Part shown: in pieces, positions 8,458-16,286 of the stretch
Layout: each line of letters opens with the position of its first letter
How positions within the stretch are numbered: the stretch's first letter is position 1
Assembly: GCF_001064145.1 (NCBI RefSeq)
Contig: NZ_JVOJ01000045.1
Location: forward strand, 1-61,334
Origin: Sanguibacter keddieii
Lineage (GTDB): Bacteria; Actinomycetota; Actinomycetes; Actinomycetales; Actinomycetaceae
Length of the DNA stretch: 61,334 nucleotides
Direction of reading: 5' to 3'
Position numbers and translations under genes: made by a program
The notes under the pieces: model-generated
Seen by the model: the letters and a program-made list of their open reading frames with translations, nothing else
The model's database searches: none
Told to the model about the DNA's origin: nothing

Positions 8458-9048
8458 TTAGCGAGCTCTTTCGGAGTATTCGATGTCGGACGGAAGCTTG
8501 ACACCCGCGTCGCGCAGGCGCTCCAGGTGCGGCTCGACCGAGGAGAGATACGGGGAGAGAACAGGATTCGCGTCCGGGTCCATGAAGGACTCGAGGTAGT
8601 CCTCCAGTGGGAACTGCGTGGCGAAGATCGTCTGACGCAGCTCGAGGCTGTTGACCGACTCGACGACCATCGTCGGGTCGGCGACGCTCGTGTATCGCTT
8701 GACCCGCGGCCACCGCGTGTCCGTGATCGTCCACTGCTGCGGTGAGGGAGCCTCACCCGGGATCACGATGGGGCGCTGGCGCAGCCGTGCGCGACGCAGC
8801 GCACCGACCTGGGTGACCAGCACGTAGCTGGCCATCGTCTCGTTGCGTGTGTCCATGGTGAACTGCTCACTCGGATGGCGTTCGGACCAGCTAAAGCGGT
8901 AGTAGCCCGACATCTCCCAGGCGGTGAAGAAATCAGTGTTGTAGTTCGAGAACGAATACCCGTACCCGTATCCCTGCTGGAAGTCGGCTTTAGCGACGGA
9001 AGTATCCGAACAGATCTTGCCAATCAATTCTTCCAATTTCCCCAACAT
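8458..9048 (-). CDS. Orphan operon gene 5, unknown protein
   Basis: 196 residues, no family recognised. It opens with an amphipathic helix (MLGKLEELIGKI) and a glycine/tyrosine stretch (YGYGYSFSNY), then a mixed alpha/beta region with several tryptophans (WEMSGYYRFSWSERHP). No signal peptide, membrane segment or metal motif. The ATG has GAAGGAG 9 bases upstream and lies inside the 3' end of the preceding gene (59-bp overlap), so the two are translationally linked. It is the last gene of the five-gene leftward operon. Confidence 0.65.
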   Translation of the reverse strand: MLGKLEELIGKICSDTSVAKADFQQGYGYGYSFSNYNTDFFTAWEMSGYYRFSWSERHPSEQFTMDTRNETMASYVLVTQVGALRRARLRQRPIVIPGEAPSPQQWTITDTRWPRVKRYTSVADPTMVVESVNSLELRQTIFATQFPLEDYLESFMDPDANPVLSPYLSSVEPHLERLRDAGVKLPSDIEYSERAR

Positions 9049-9700
9049 GCTCGGAGACTCCTTCGATGATGTTCTGCGTGATGAGCTCGTCGATCGTCAT
9101 GGGCACCCAGCCGCCGACCATGATTTTTTCGATGATCCGTACCTGTGGGACCTGCCCGTGGGATCCCATGTCCTCGTCGAGCAGGCAGATCTCGATGGCG
9201 ACGTCCTCGGGCAATGGGTTATCGGTGAAACGGAACTGGCGGTACAGCTCGTTGTAGTTGGCGGGTGGACCCGAGCGGAACTCCGAGGGGAAGATCAGTC
9301 CTTTGATGATAGGAGTCAGGTTGCGCGCCCCGACGTGCCCGATGTGGTCCAGGCCGTCGATGTCGAAGGCCTCGATGAACTCGTCTTTGTCGCGGAAGTA
9401 TCGGTCGGTTCCGGGGATTTCGCCGTGGTCGCGGTCCTCGCGCCACACCGGACAGATTGTCCCGGGCTGCGAGAAACGCGAGCGCATCCAGTCGGCCGTC
9501 GATCGAATGTACGGGTCGGTGCCCTTACCCATTTGGAGCACCATGGCGCCGGTCACGTCAGCTCCGCACCGGTAACGCTCTCCGAGGCCCTGCGCCGCGT
9601 TGGGCAGCACGTCGCCGGGGCCGGGTCCACGCGTGGGAAAAATGTGTGTCTGATGGACAGTGCGCCGGGCTTCGCCGGGGGAAGGAGCCTCTAGTTGCAT
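8990..9700 (-). CDS. Orphan operon gene 4, unknown protein
   Basis: 236 residues, no family recognised. After a low-complexity start (about 45 residues) comes a compact domain with conserved-looking elements: WMRSRFSQPGTICPVW, acidic EFIEAFDIDGLDHIG, FRFTDNPLPEDVAIEICLLD and EKIMVGGWVPMTIDELI. It appears soluble. The ATG overlaps the stop of the previous gene (ATGCAACTAG) and its own 3' end overlaps the next gene by 59 bp, which argues for coupled expression and possibly a complex. The function is unknown. Confidence 0.65.
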   Translation of the reverse strand: MQLEAPSPGEARRTVHQTHIFPTRGPGPGDVLPNAAQGLGERYRCGADVTGAMVLQMGKGTDPYIRSTADWMRSRFSQPGTICPVWREDRDHGEIPGTDRYFRDKDEFIEAFDIDGLDHIGHVGARNLTPIIKGLIFPSEFRSGPPANYNELYRQFRFTDNPLPEDVAIEICLLDEDMGSHGQVPQVRIIEKIMVGGWVPMTIDELITQNIIEGVSEHVGEIGRIDWQDLFGYFRR

Positions 9701-10476
9701 CGGAACTCACTCCTCTTTCTCGGTGCAAGCGCGGGAATCGGTGGGGCCGAGGCCTCGCTCGGCGGGAGAGGAATCGGTGGTTCGGCGGCCGACGTGGGTG
9801 CGTCAGAAGGGGTAGTGCTGTCCTGCGGCTCGGCGGCCGGAGGCGGGGGAATCGGGGGTTCGGCGGACGGGGCCTCTGCTGCTTGATCCTCCTGCGCGCT
9901 CTCCGCGGCTGCGTCCTCGGGCTCACTGTCGCCGGGCGTCTCCACCTGCTCGCCGTCGCCGGTGTCCTCGGTCTGCTCGGCATCGTCGGTGGGGCTTGCC
10001 GCTTTCTCTCCGGTCTCCTCGGACTCCTTCTCCTCCCCGCCCTCGTCGGTTTCTTCCGTAGCGTCTTCCTTGACGGGCGCGGGCACGGGTTCCTGGTACA
10101 TCGCCAGCTCGATAGCGTCGACGATCGGGCATACGATCTTGTTGAAGCCCTCGTAGTCGAGGTCGCGCAGGTCGTCGTTGCCGCACCGAATGCGCAGGTT
10201 GATGAAGTGCACCTGGTTGTAGAAGATGATGATCATCGGTTCTTTGACCACCACGGACTCGCCGGCGATCCCGATGCTTCGAGCCTCGGGGATGGAGAGT
10301 ACGTCGGCGCGCGACTCGAGCTTGATGGACTGATCGTCCACGAAGATCGTGATGTCCGCAAAATACTCGAAGGCGGCGTAGACCGCCTGGAGCATCATCT
10401 CCCACGAGACTCGGTTCGTGAGGGTAAAAGTGGACCGGAGCCAGCCGTTATCCTCGTGATGCCCTTCCAGGTGCAT
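9691..10476 (-). CDS. Orphan operon gene 3, paralogue of gene 2 with Pro/Glu-rich tail
   Basis: 261 residues. Residues 1-130 are clearly related to the whole of the preceding gene: GWLRSTFTLTNRVSWE against GWIRSSFNLTYRVPWE, then SIPEARSI / AIPEASSI, IIFYNQVHFINLRI / LTFFNQRPFINVAI and DYEGFNKIV / DYEKFNKSM. The rest is a disordered tail: a Glu/Thr/Asp stretch, then proline-rich repeats containing PPIPPPP and PPIPLPP, ending in a basic segment. Soluble; no known family. The start at 10476 follows GAGAGGAAC. It arose by tandem duplication followed by gain of a linker-like tail, so a scaffolding role is possible but not shown. Confidence 0.7.
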   Translation of the reverse strand: MHLEGHHEDNGWLRSTFTLTNRVSWEMMLQAVYAAFEYFADITIFVDDQSIKLESRADVLSIPEARSIGIAGESVVVKEPMIIIFYNQVHFINLRIRCGNDDLRDLDYEGFNKIVCPIVDAIELAMYQEPVPAPVKEDATEETDEGGEEKESEETGEKAASPTDDAEQTEDTGDGEQVETPGDSEPEDAAAESAQEDQAAEAPSAEPPIPPPPAAEPQDSTTPSDAPTSAAEPPIPLPPSEASAPPIPALAPRKRSEFRCN

Positions 10477-10514
10477 GCCTGTGTTCCTCTCGCTTCCGGG
10501 GGTGCGTGCGGGGC

Positions 10515-10925
10515 TCAGCCCTTCGACAGCGTGGCCGGCGGGACGTGCATCATGATCTCGATGGAGTCCATGAACTGGCACATCGACTTGTTGAACTTCT
10601 CGTAGTCGGTGGTCTGGAATTCCTCGTTGACCCGGCCGATCGCGACGTTGATAAACGGCCTCTGGTTGAAGAAGGTCAGCATGATAGGCGCCTTGAGGAT
10701 GGGCGACATGCCTCGGATCATGATGCTGGACGCCTCGGGAATGGCCAGCAGATCCTCGGGAGCGGAGAAGTGGAGGGGCTCGCCGTCGACCTGCACCTCC
10801 GCGTCCTCAATGTAGGGGTAGACCCCGCGCACGCCCTGGATCAGTTTCTCCCACGGCACGCGGTACGTGAGGTTGAAGCTGGATCGGATCCAGCCCGGTT
10901 CTTCGGTGAGACCTGCCAGCAGCAT
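10515..10925 (-). CDS. Orphan operon gene 2, unknown 136-residue protein
   Basis: 136 residues, probably one alpha/beta domain; no family recognised. It pairs with the N-terminal domain of the next gene downstream (about 35-40% identical by eye) but lacks the disordered tail. No signal peptide, membrane helix or catalytic motif. The ATG at 10925 is preceded by AAGGA 8 bases upstream. It is separated from the next gene by 38 bp and from the L7/L12-like gene by 83 bp, all in the same direction. Confidence 0.7.
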   Translation of the reverse strand: MLLAGLTEEPGWIRSSFNLTYRVPWEKLIQGVRGVYPYIEDAEVQVDGEPLHFSAPEDLLAIPEASSIMIRGMSPILKAPIMLTFFNQRPFINVAIGRVNEEFQTTDYEKFNKSMCQFMDSIEIMMHVPPATLSKG

Positions 10926-11008
10926 GGAGAATCCTTCGCGTCATTGAGGATGTCTGTGTGGTCGGCATCCTATCAGAGCGGGTGGCTCACCCAGCACGAG
11001 GGAATCGC

Positions 11009-11365
11009 TCAGCGTGCGGCGTCGATCGCTGCCTTCGCCGTCTTCAGGCCGACGCCGGTGCGGTCCCGGTAGGCCTTGACGGCGTAGAGAATCCTGCCCT
11101 CGGCGATCATCTGGAGTTCGGCTGCGCTCAGCTCTGGGAACGAGGCCGTGGCCGGGTTGGGTGCACCGGCTGGAAAGGCGGGACCTGAGGCCTGCGGGAC
11201 CGCTGCCTCGGGAGAGGGGAAGGACGATCCGGCGAGGGCCGTGACCCCGGCGTCCGCGTAGGCGGCGCGCAGTCGCGCCTCGAGGTGTGCGACCTGTTCC
11301 TTGAGTCGCTGGTTCTCGGCGCGCAGCTCCTCGATCTCGGATGCCTGACCAAACCACTTACCCAC
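11009..11365 (-). CDS. Small coiled-coil protein with ribosomal L7/L12 C-terminal-like domain
   Basis: 118 residues. The start is GTG at 11365: AGGAGG lies 6 bases upstream, whereas ATG codons further upstream have no such site. Residues 10-40 form a heptad-like coil (SEIEELRAENQRLKEQV), a Pro/Ala linker follows, and the C-terminal 40 residues (AVKAYRDRTGVGLKTAKAAI) match the L7/L12 C-terminal fold. It is not the ribosomal stalk protein, which is longer and lacks the coil. It is the first gene of the leftward operon and divergent from folC across about 230 bp. The function is unknown. Confidence 0.75.
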   Translation of the reverse strand: MGKWFGQASEIEELRAENQRLKEQVAHLEARLRAAYADAGVTALAGSSFPSPEAAVPQASGPAFPAGAPNPATASFPELSAAELQMIAEGRILYAVKAYRDRTGVGLKTAKAAIDAAR

Positions 11366-11561
11366 GTGTTGCCTCCTGAAATGGATCATCGTGAAGGCTT
11401 TCATTCTATCTGTCTGCGTCGGCGCGGTGACGACGAGCTCGCCGCGGCGAATGTGGGGGTTCGGGGGGACCCCGCCCCGGCCTCGTCGATGACGACGCGC
11501 GACGAGTGAGCGCCAACGCGCCGTGACCGGCTGAACAAGCCGCTCGCCTCGCCTGGCCCGG

Positions 11562-11567
11562 TAAAAT
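11562..11567 (+). promoter_or_regulatory. Candidate -10 of folC
   Basis: TAAAAT on the plus strand 30 bp upstream of the folC ATG, followed by GGAGGAAAC as ribosome binding site (about 11590-11597). No clear -35 is visible in the GC-rich sequence before it. The preceding 11366-11561 segment is the divergent spacer to the L7/L12-like gene. Confidence 0.4.
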
Positions 11568-11597
11568 AGCGGGGACACTGCGAGCAGCGGAGGAAAC

Positions 11598-13268
11598 ATG
11601 GCAGGCGAATCGTTCTTCGGGCAAGACCCCACCCACGAGGACCAGCAGGGCGGCATCCCGGCCGACCTGATCCCGTACCTGGAAGCGGCCGACGAGGTTG
11701 AGGACACCGAGGCGGGGGAGGGCACCGACCCCGAGGCTGAGGAGAGCGAACGCGAGGCCGCGCTGCGCGCCCTCGTCGAGCACTCGCTGCTGCTGGGCCC
11801 CGACCCCTCAGTCCTTGCCGAGATCGAGGGCGAGGTGGACGAGGACTTCGCCGACGACGCCGCCGAGGCACGCGACGAGCGCGCCTCCCACGAGGCCGCG
11901 CTCGCGAAGGCCGAGGAGGACGTCGCGTTGGATGCCCGCGTGCAGGAGATCTACCAGTCCATCGTCGCGCGCGCACCCGAGCACGACATCGACCCTACGC
12001 TGGACCGTGTGAAGCTCGCCTTGGACATCCTGGGCGACCCGCAGAACTTCTACCCATCGATCCACATCACGGGTACGAACGGCAAGACGTCCACGTCGCG
12101 CATGATCGACTCGCTCCTGACCGCTTTCGGCATGAAGACGGGCCGCTTCACGAGCCCGCACCTGCTCGACGTGCGCGAGCGCATCTCGCTGGAGGGCCAC
12201 CCGATCACGCGCGAGGGCTTCGTGCGCGCATGGGAGGACATCGAGCCCTACGTCGGCATGGTGGACGAGCGCAGCCAGGAAGAAGGCGGACCGCGCCTGT
12301 CCTTCTTCGAGGTGTTCACGATCATGGCGTACGCGGCCTTCGCCGACTATCCGGTCGACGCTGCCGTCGTCGAGGTCGGCATGGGTGGGCGCTGGGACGC
12401 CACGAACGTCATCGACGCCGGCGTCTCGGTCATCACGCCGATCGCCCTGGATCACACGAAGTGGCTCGGCTCCACGATCGAGGAGATCGCGCGCGAAAAG
12501 GCCGGCATCATCAAGCCCGGACAGGTCGTCGTCATCATGGCTCAGGAGGAGGAAGTCCTCGACATCCTCCTCGAGCAGGCGCGCTCCGTCGACGCGATCG
12601 CCCGCGTCGAGGGCCGCGACTTCGAGGTCGTGGATCGTCAGATGGGGGTCGGCGGCCAGATGGTCACGATCCGCACGCCTTCCGCGGTCTACGAGGATGT
12701 GTTCGTCCCGCTGTTCGGCCAGTACCAGGCCCATAACGCGGCGGCGGCGCTCGTGGCCGTCGAGGCCTTCATGGGGGGCCGCGGCCTGGACGGTCGCATC
12801 GTCGAGCAGGGCCTCATGAACGCCTCCAGCCCGGGTCGCATGCAGGTCGTGCGTCATTCGCCCACGATCATCGTGGACGCCGCGCACAACCCCGCTGGCG
12901 CGGCCACCCTGCGCGAGGCCGTGGAGTCCTCCTTTGGGTTCGCGCGCATCGCAGGCGTGTACGCGGCGATGGGGGATAAGGACGTCGAGGGTGTCCTGTC
13001 CGAGGTCGAGCCTTTCATCGATCACCTCGTCGTGACGCAGATGCCGGGCGAGCGCGCGGCCGACGTTGCGCGTCTGGCTGAGATCGCCGAGGAGGTCTTC
13101 GGTCCCGACCGGGTAGACGTGCGCGAGTCGCTGGCCGACGCGGTCGATCGTGCAGCAGAGGTCGCCGAGGCCGGGGCGCAGCCCGCGGATCGCAGCGGAG
13201 TTCTCGTGTTTGGCTCGGTCATGCTGGCCGGGGAAATGCTGGCCCTCGCCGGCCATAGCCCACGCTAG
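11598..13268 (+). CDS. folC: Bifunctional folylpolyglutamate synthase/dihydrofolate synthase
   Basis: Adds glutamate to dihydropteroate and to folates in the cytoplasm, retaining folate in the cell. The Mur-ligase fold is evident: P-loop HITGTNGKTSTSRMID near residue 155, RFTSPHLLDVRERISLEG, VEVGMGGRWDATN, and the C-terminal domain with DAAHNPAGA. At 556 residues it is longer than usual because of an acidic N-terminal extension of about 110-130 residues, rich in Glu/Asp/Ala and probably disordered. GGAGG precedes the ATG. In an actinobacterial order it would follow ileS or valS; here the accessory block at 0-11 kb separates it from ileS. Confidence 0.95.
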   Translation: MAGESFFGQDPTHEDQQGGIPADLIPYLEAADEVEDTEAGEGTDPEAEESEREAALRALVEHSLLLGPDPSVLAEIEGEVDEDFADDAAEARDERASHEAALAKAEEDVALDARVQEIYQSIVARAPEHDIDPTLDRVKLALDILGDPQNFYPSIHITGTNGKTSTSRMIDSLLTAFGMKTGRFTSPHLLDVRERISLEGHPITREGFVRAWEDIEPYVGMVDERSQEEGGPRLSFFEVFTIMAYAAFADYPVDAAVVEVGMGGRWDATNVIDAGVSVITPIALDHTKWLGSTIEEIAREKAGIIKPGQVVVIMAQEEEVLDILLEQARSVDAIARVEGRDFEVVDRQMGVGGQMVTIRTPSAVYEDVFVPLFGQYQAHNAAAALVAVEAFMGGRGLDGRIVEQGLMNASSPGRMQVVRHSPTIIVDAAHNPAGAATLREAVESSFGFARIAGVYAAMGDKDVEGVLSEVEPFIDHLVVTQMPGERAADVARLAEIAEEVFGPDRVDVRESLADAVDRAAEVAEAGAQPADRSGVLVFGSVMLAGEMLALAGHSPR

Positions 13269-13284
13269 GATGGAACCCGACCAG

Positions 13285-13308
13285 GGCGGCCGCATCGTGG
13301 CGGCCGCC
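13285..13308. terminator. Hairpin after folC
   Basis: GGCGGCCGC and GCGGCCGCC form a perfect 9-bp stem with a 6-base loop, 17 bp after the folC stop. No T-run follows, so this is a GC-type terminator candidate separating folC from the dha operon. Confidence 0.5.
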
Positions 13309-13387
13309 ACGGTTGGGAATTCGTGCTCAAAGGTGGCACGATTGACCATGCGTACAAGTACAGATGAGCAATGTGCAAGGAGGCATC

Positions 13388-14380
13388 ATGAAGAAGCTCG
13401 TCAATGACGTCCACGCCGTCGTCCGCGAAACCCTCGAAGGTTTCGCTCTGGCCCACCCCGACCTCGTCGATGTCCACTACTCGCCGGATTTCGTGACCCG
13501 ACGCGCTCCCAAGGCTGAGGGCAAGGTCGGCCTCGTCTCCGGTGGCGGATCCGGACACGAGCCCTTGCACGCGGGCTTCGTCGGCGAAGGCATGCTGGAT
13601 GCGGCCGTGCCCGGCGCGGTCTTCACGTCTCCCACTCCAGACCCGATCCTGGAGGCCACGAAGGCCGCCGACCACGGCGCGGGCGTCCTGCACATCGTCA
13701 AGAACTACACGGGCGACGTCCTCAACTTCGAGACCGCCGCCGAGCTGGCCGACATGGAGGACATCACGGTCGCTACCGTCGTCGTCAACGATGATGTGGC
13801 CGTCGAGGACTCCCTGTACACGGCGGGCCGACGCGGCGTCGCCGGAACGATCTTCGTCGAGAAGATCGCGGGCGCTGCCGCCGAGCGCGGCGATTCCCTC
13901 GAGGAAGTCACCCGCATCGCCACCAAGGTCAACGACCAGACCCGCTCGATGGGCCTGGCCCTGGGCCCCTGCACCGTGCCCCACGCCGGCAAGCCCTCCT
14001 TCGACCTGGGCGAGGACGAGATCGAGCTGGGCATCGGTATCCACGGCGAGCCCGGATACCGCCGCGGCTCCATGGAGACCGCCGACAGCCTCGTCGCCGA
14101 GCTCTACGAGCGCGTGCGCGAAGACCTGGGCCTGGCCGACGGCGAGCGCGTCGTGGCCCTCGTCAATGGCATGGGCGGCACCCCCATCTCCGAGCTCTAC
14201 ATCTGCTTCCGCGCCCTCGCGGCCCTCCTGAAGAAGGACGGCATCGAGATCGCCCGCCAGATGGTCGGCAACTACGTGACCAGCCTGGAGATGCCCGGCG
14301 TCTCCGTGACCCTCATGCGAGCCGACGACGAGCTCCTTGAGCTCTTTGACGCCCCCGTGAACACGGTCGCCTGGAAGTAA
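13388..14380 (+). CDS. dhaK: Dihydroxyacetone kinase subunit DhaK
   Basis: Binds dihydroxyacetone covalently through a histidine and passes it to the phosphate on DhaL-bound ADP. 330 residues from ATG 13388, which AAGGAGG precedes. The motif GIGIHGEPGYRR places the substrate-binding His at about 219, and GGGSGHEPLHAGFVG is the conserved N-terminal loop. It is the first gene of a tight dhaK-dhaL-dhaM operon, so the system is the PTS-dependent type that uses phosphoenolpyruvate and not ATP. The upstream hairpin and a 119-bp gap give it its own promoter. No dha regulator was seen nearby. Confidence 0.96.
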   Translation: MKKLVNDVHAVVRETLEGFALAHPDLVDVHYSPDFVTRRAPKAEGKVGLVSGGGSGHEPLHAGFVGEGMLDAAVPGAVFTSPTPDPILEATKAADHGAGVLHIVKNYTGDVLNFETAAELADMEDITVATVVVNDDVAVEDSLYTAGRRGVAGTIFVEKIAGAAAERGDSLEEVTRIATKVNDQTRSMGLALGPCTVPHAGKPSFDLGEDEIELGIGIHGEPGYRRGSMETADSLVAELYERVREDLGLADGERVVALVNGMGGTPISELYICFRALAALLKKDGIEIARQMVGNYVTSLEMPGVSVTLMRADDELLELFDAPVNTVAWK

Positions 14381-14408
14381 GCAACGAAGCAGGACAAGGA
14401 GAAGCACG

Positions 14409-15050
14409 ATGAGCCTAGATGCAGCGTGGGCACGCCGGTGGATCGAGTCGTCGGCGGCGGACATCGCTGAGCAGCGCGACTACCTGGTGGACCTGGACCG
14501 AGCCATCGGGGATGGCGACCACGGCGAAAACATGGACCGCGGATTTAAGGCCGCGGTCGAGGCGCTGGGACAGGCCCAGCCGGGCAGCGTCGCCGAGGTC
14601 CTCAAGACGGTGGCCAAGACCCTCATGTCCACGGTCGGCGGTGCCGCCGGACCCCTGTACGGGACCGCGTTCCTGCGCGCATCCAAGGCCGCCGGTGACG
14701 GCGATCTCGACGGCGCGGGTGTGGCAGCGGTGATCGCGGGCGCGCTCGACGGAATCCAGGCCCGAGGCAAGGCCACCGCGGGTGAGAAGACCATGGTGGA
14801 CGCGTGGACTCCGGCGCTCGAGGCCGCCCGCGCGGCCGCCGAGTCCGGTGGCGATCCTGCCGCCGTCCTCGAGGCCGCCGCCACCGCCGCAGAGGCCGGA
14901 GCCGCCGCGACGGAGCCCCTGCGGGCCACGAAGGGGCGCGCCTCCTACCTGGGCGAGCGCTCCATCGGGCACCTCGACCCGGGGGCCGTCTCCACCTCCC
15001 TCATCCTGCGCGCCGCCGTGCGCGCAGCGGGCGAGGCCGGCGCAGCATGA
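14409..15050 (+). CDS. dhaL: Dihydroxyacetone kinase subunit DhaL
   Basis: ADP-binding phosphotransfer subunit: carries the nucleotide as a fixed cofactor, is rephosphorylated by DhaM and donates phosphate to DhaK-bound substrate. 213 residues, normal length. AIGDGDHGENMDRGF supplies the metal/nucleotide aspartates, followed by VGGAAGPLYGTAFL. ACAAGGAGAAGCACG precedes the ATG. The stop overlaps the dhaM start (ATGA at 15047-15050), indicating coupled translation. Confidence 0.96.
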   Translation: MSLDAAWARRWIESSAADIAEQRDYLVDLDRAIGDGDHGENMDRGFKAAVEALGQAQPGSVAEVLKTVAKTLMSTVGGAAGPLYGTAFLRASKAAGDGDLDGAGVAAVIAGALDGIQARGKATAGEKTMVDAWTPALEAARAAAESGGDPAAVLEAAATAAEAGAAATEPLRATKGRASYLGERSIGHLDPGAVSTSLILRAAVRAAGEAGAA

Positions 15051-15799
15051 GCGTGCGCGTCTCCTTCGTCATCGTCTCCCACTCGGCCTCCCTGGCCGCC
15101 GGAGTCTGTGAACTGGCCGCCCAGATGTCCCCCGACGTGCACTTCGAGGCCGCCGGGGGCACGGAGGACGGCCGCATCGGCACCTCCTACGACCTCGTGG
15201 AGTCGGCCCTCGAGGCCGCCCTTGCGGCCGTGGATGGGGACGGCAGCGGCGTCATCGTCCTGACCGACCTCGGCTCGGCCACGATGACCGTCGAATCCGT
15301 CATCGACATGAGCGATGAGCCCGAGCGCGTGCGCTTCGTCGACACCTGCCTCGTCGAAGGGGCCGTCGCGTCCTCCGTGCGCGCCCAGCTCGGCGAAGAC
15401 CTCGACCAGGTCGCCGACGTTGCAGCCTCCCTTGCCCCGCGCCTGGACGACGCGCTTGCCCAGGAGGCACCCAGCCCCGCAGCGGGCGAGCCCGGAGGGG
15501 GAGGGGCCCCGGCCTCGTCGACGTGGGCGCAGGGGGACGCGGTCGTCGCAGACCCCGTCGGCCTGCACGCGCGCCCGGCCGCCGCCTTCGTGCGCCTGGC
15601 GGGCACCTTCGACGCCGAGGTCACCGTCAACGGGGCGGACGGCGGCTCGGTCCTGGAGCTCATGGCCCTGGGCATTACCCAAGGTCAGAGCGTCCACATC
15701 GAGGCCAATGGGGCAGATGCCACAGCCGCGGTGGCAGCGCTGACAGATATGCTTGAAAGCGCAACACCGCAACAGCCAGAATCAAAGGAGACAATGTGA
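15047..15799 (+). CDS. dhaM: PTS phosphocarrier DhaM (EIIA domain fused to HPr)
   Basis: 250 residues. Residues 1-130 are the mannose-type EIIA domain (FVIVSHS with the phosphorylatable His at about 12; ITDLGSA-like VLTDLGSATMT). A Gly/Pro/Ala linker leads to an HPr domain with the active-site His in GLHARPAAAFVR. The third, EI-like domain present in Escherichia coli DhaM is absent, so phosphate must come from the general enzyme I. It starts inside the dhaL stop and ends overlapping ndk by 4 bp. Confidence 0.93.
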   Translation: MSVRVSFVIVSHSASLAAGVCELAAQMSPDVHFEAAGGTEDGRIGTSYDLVESALEAALAAVDGDGSGVIVLTDLGSATMTVESVIDMSDEPERVRFVDTCLVEGAVASSVRAQLGEDLDQVADVAASLAPRLDDALAQEAPSPAAGEPGGGGAPASSTWAQGDAVVADPVGLHARPAAAFVRLAGTFDAEVTVNGADGGSVLELMALGITQGQSVHIEANGADATAAVAALTDMLESATPQQPESKETM

Positions 15800-16266
15800 G
15801 CGCTAAGAGTGTACTGCTGGAGCCCCAGCACCTTCTCGACCCCACCCTGGAGCACACCCTCATCGTCGTCAAGCCCGACGGCTACGCCCGCGGCCTGACC
15901 GGTGAGATCCTGCGTCGCATCGAGGCCAAGGGCTACACGATCAAGGGCCTCAAGCTCATGGTCGCCTCCCGCGAGCTGCTCGCCGAGCACTACGCCGACC
16001 ACAAGGACAAGCCCTTCTTCGAGGGCCTCCTGGAGTTCATGAGCTCCGGCCCGGTCGTCGCCATCATCGTCGAAGGCCAGCGCGTCGTCGAGGGCATGCG
16101 CGTCCTCATGGGATCGACTGACCCGACGACGGCACCCGCAGGCACGATCCGCGGCGACCTCGGTCGCGCGTGGAACAGCCCCCACATGGAGAACCTGATT
16201 CACGGTTCGGACTCTGTGGAGAACGCAACGCGCGAAATCTCCCTGTGGTTCCCGGAGATTTACTGA
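15796..16266 (+). CDS. ndk: Nucleoside diphosphate kinase
   Basis: Transfers the gamma-phosphate between nucleoside tri- and diphosphates through a phosphohistidine. 156 residues; LIVVKPDGYARGL, GTIRGDLG and NLIHGSDSVENA (catalytic His in the last) are all present. The start is GTG at 15796 overlapping the dhaM stop (GTGA), with AAAGGAG upstream. An N-terminal extension of about 18 residues precedes the usual first strand. It is the last gene of the dha transcription unit by spacing. Confidence 0.95.
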   Translation: MSAKSVLLEPQHLLDPTLEHTLIVVKPDGYARGLTGEILRRIEAKGYTIKGLKLMVASRELLAEHYADHKDKPFFEGLLEFMSSGPVVAIIVEGQRVVEGMRVLMGSTDPTTAPAGTIRGDLGRAWNSPHMENLIHGSDSVENATREISLWFPEIY

Positions 16267-16274
16267 GTCGCGGC

Positions 16275-16280
16275 TAACCT
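16275..16280 (+). promoter_or_regulatory. Candidate leaderless -10 of smc
   Basis: TAACCT followed by 6 bases and the smc GTG at 16287. No Shine-Dalgarno fits. Moderate match only; it belongs to a repeated pattern in this window. Confidence 0.3.
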
Positions 16281-16286
16281 GCAAGG

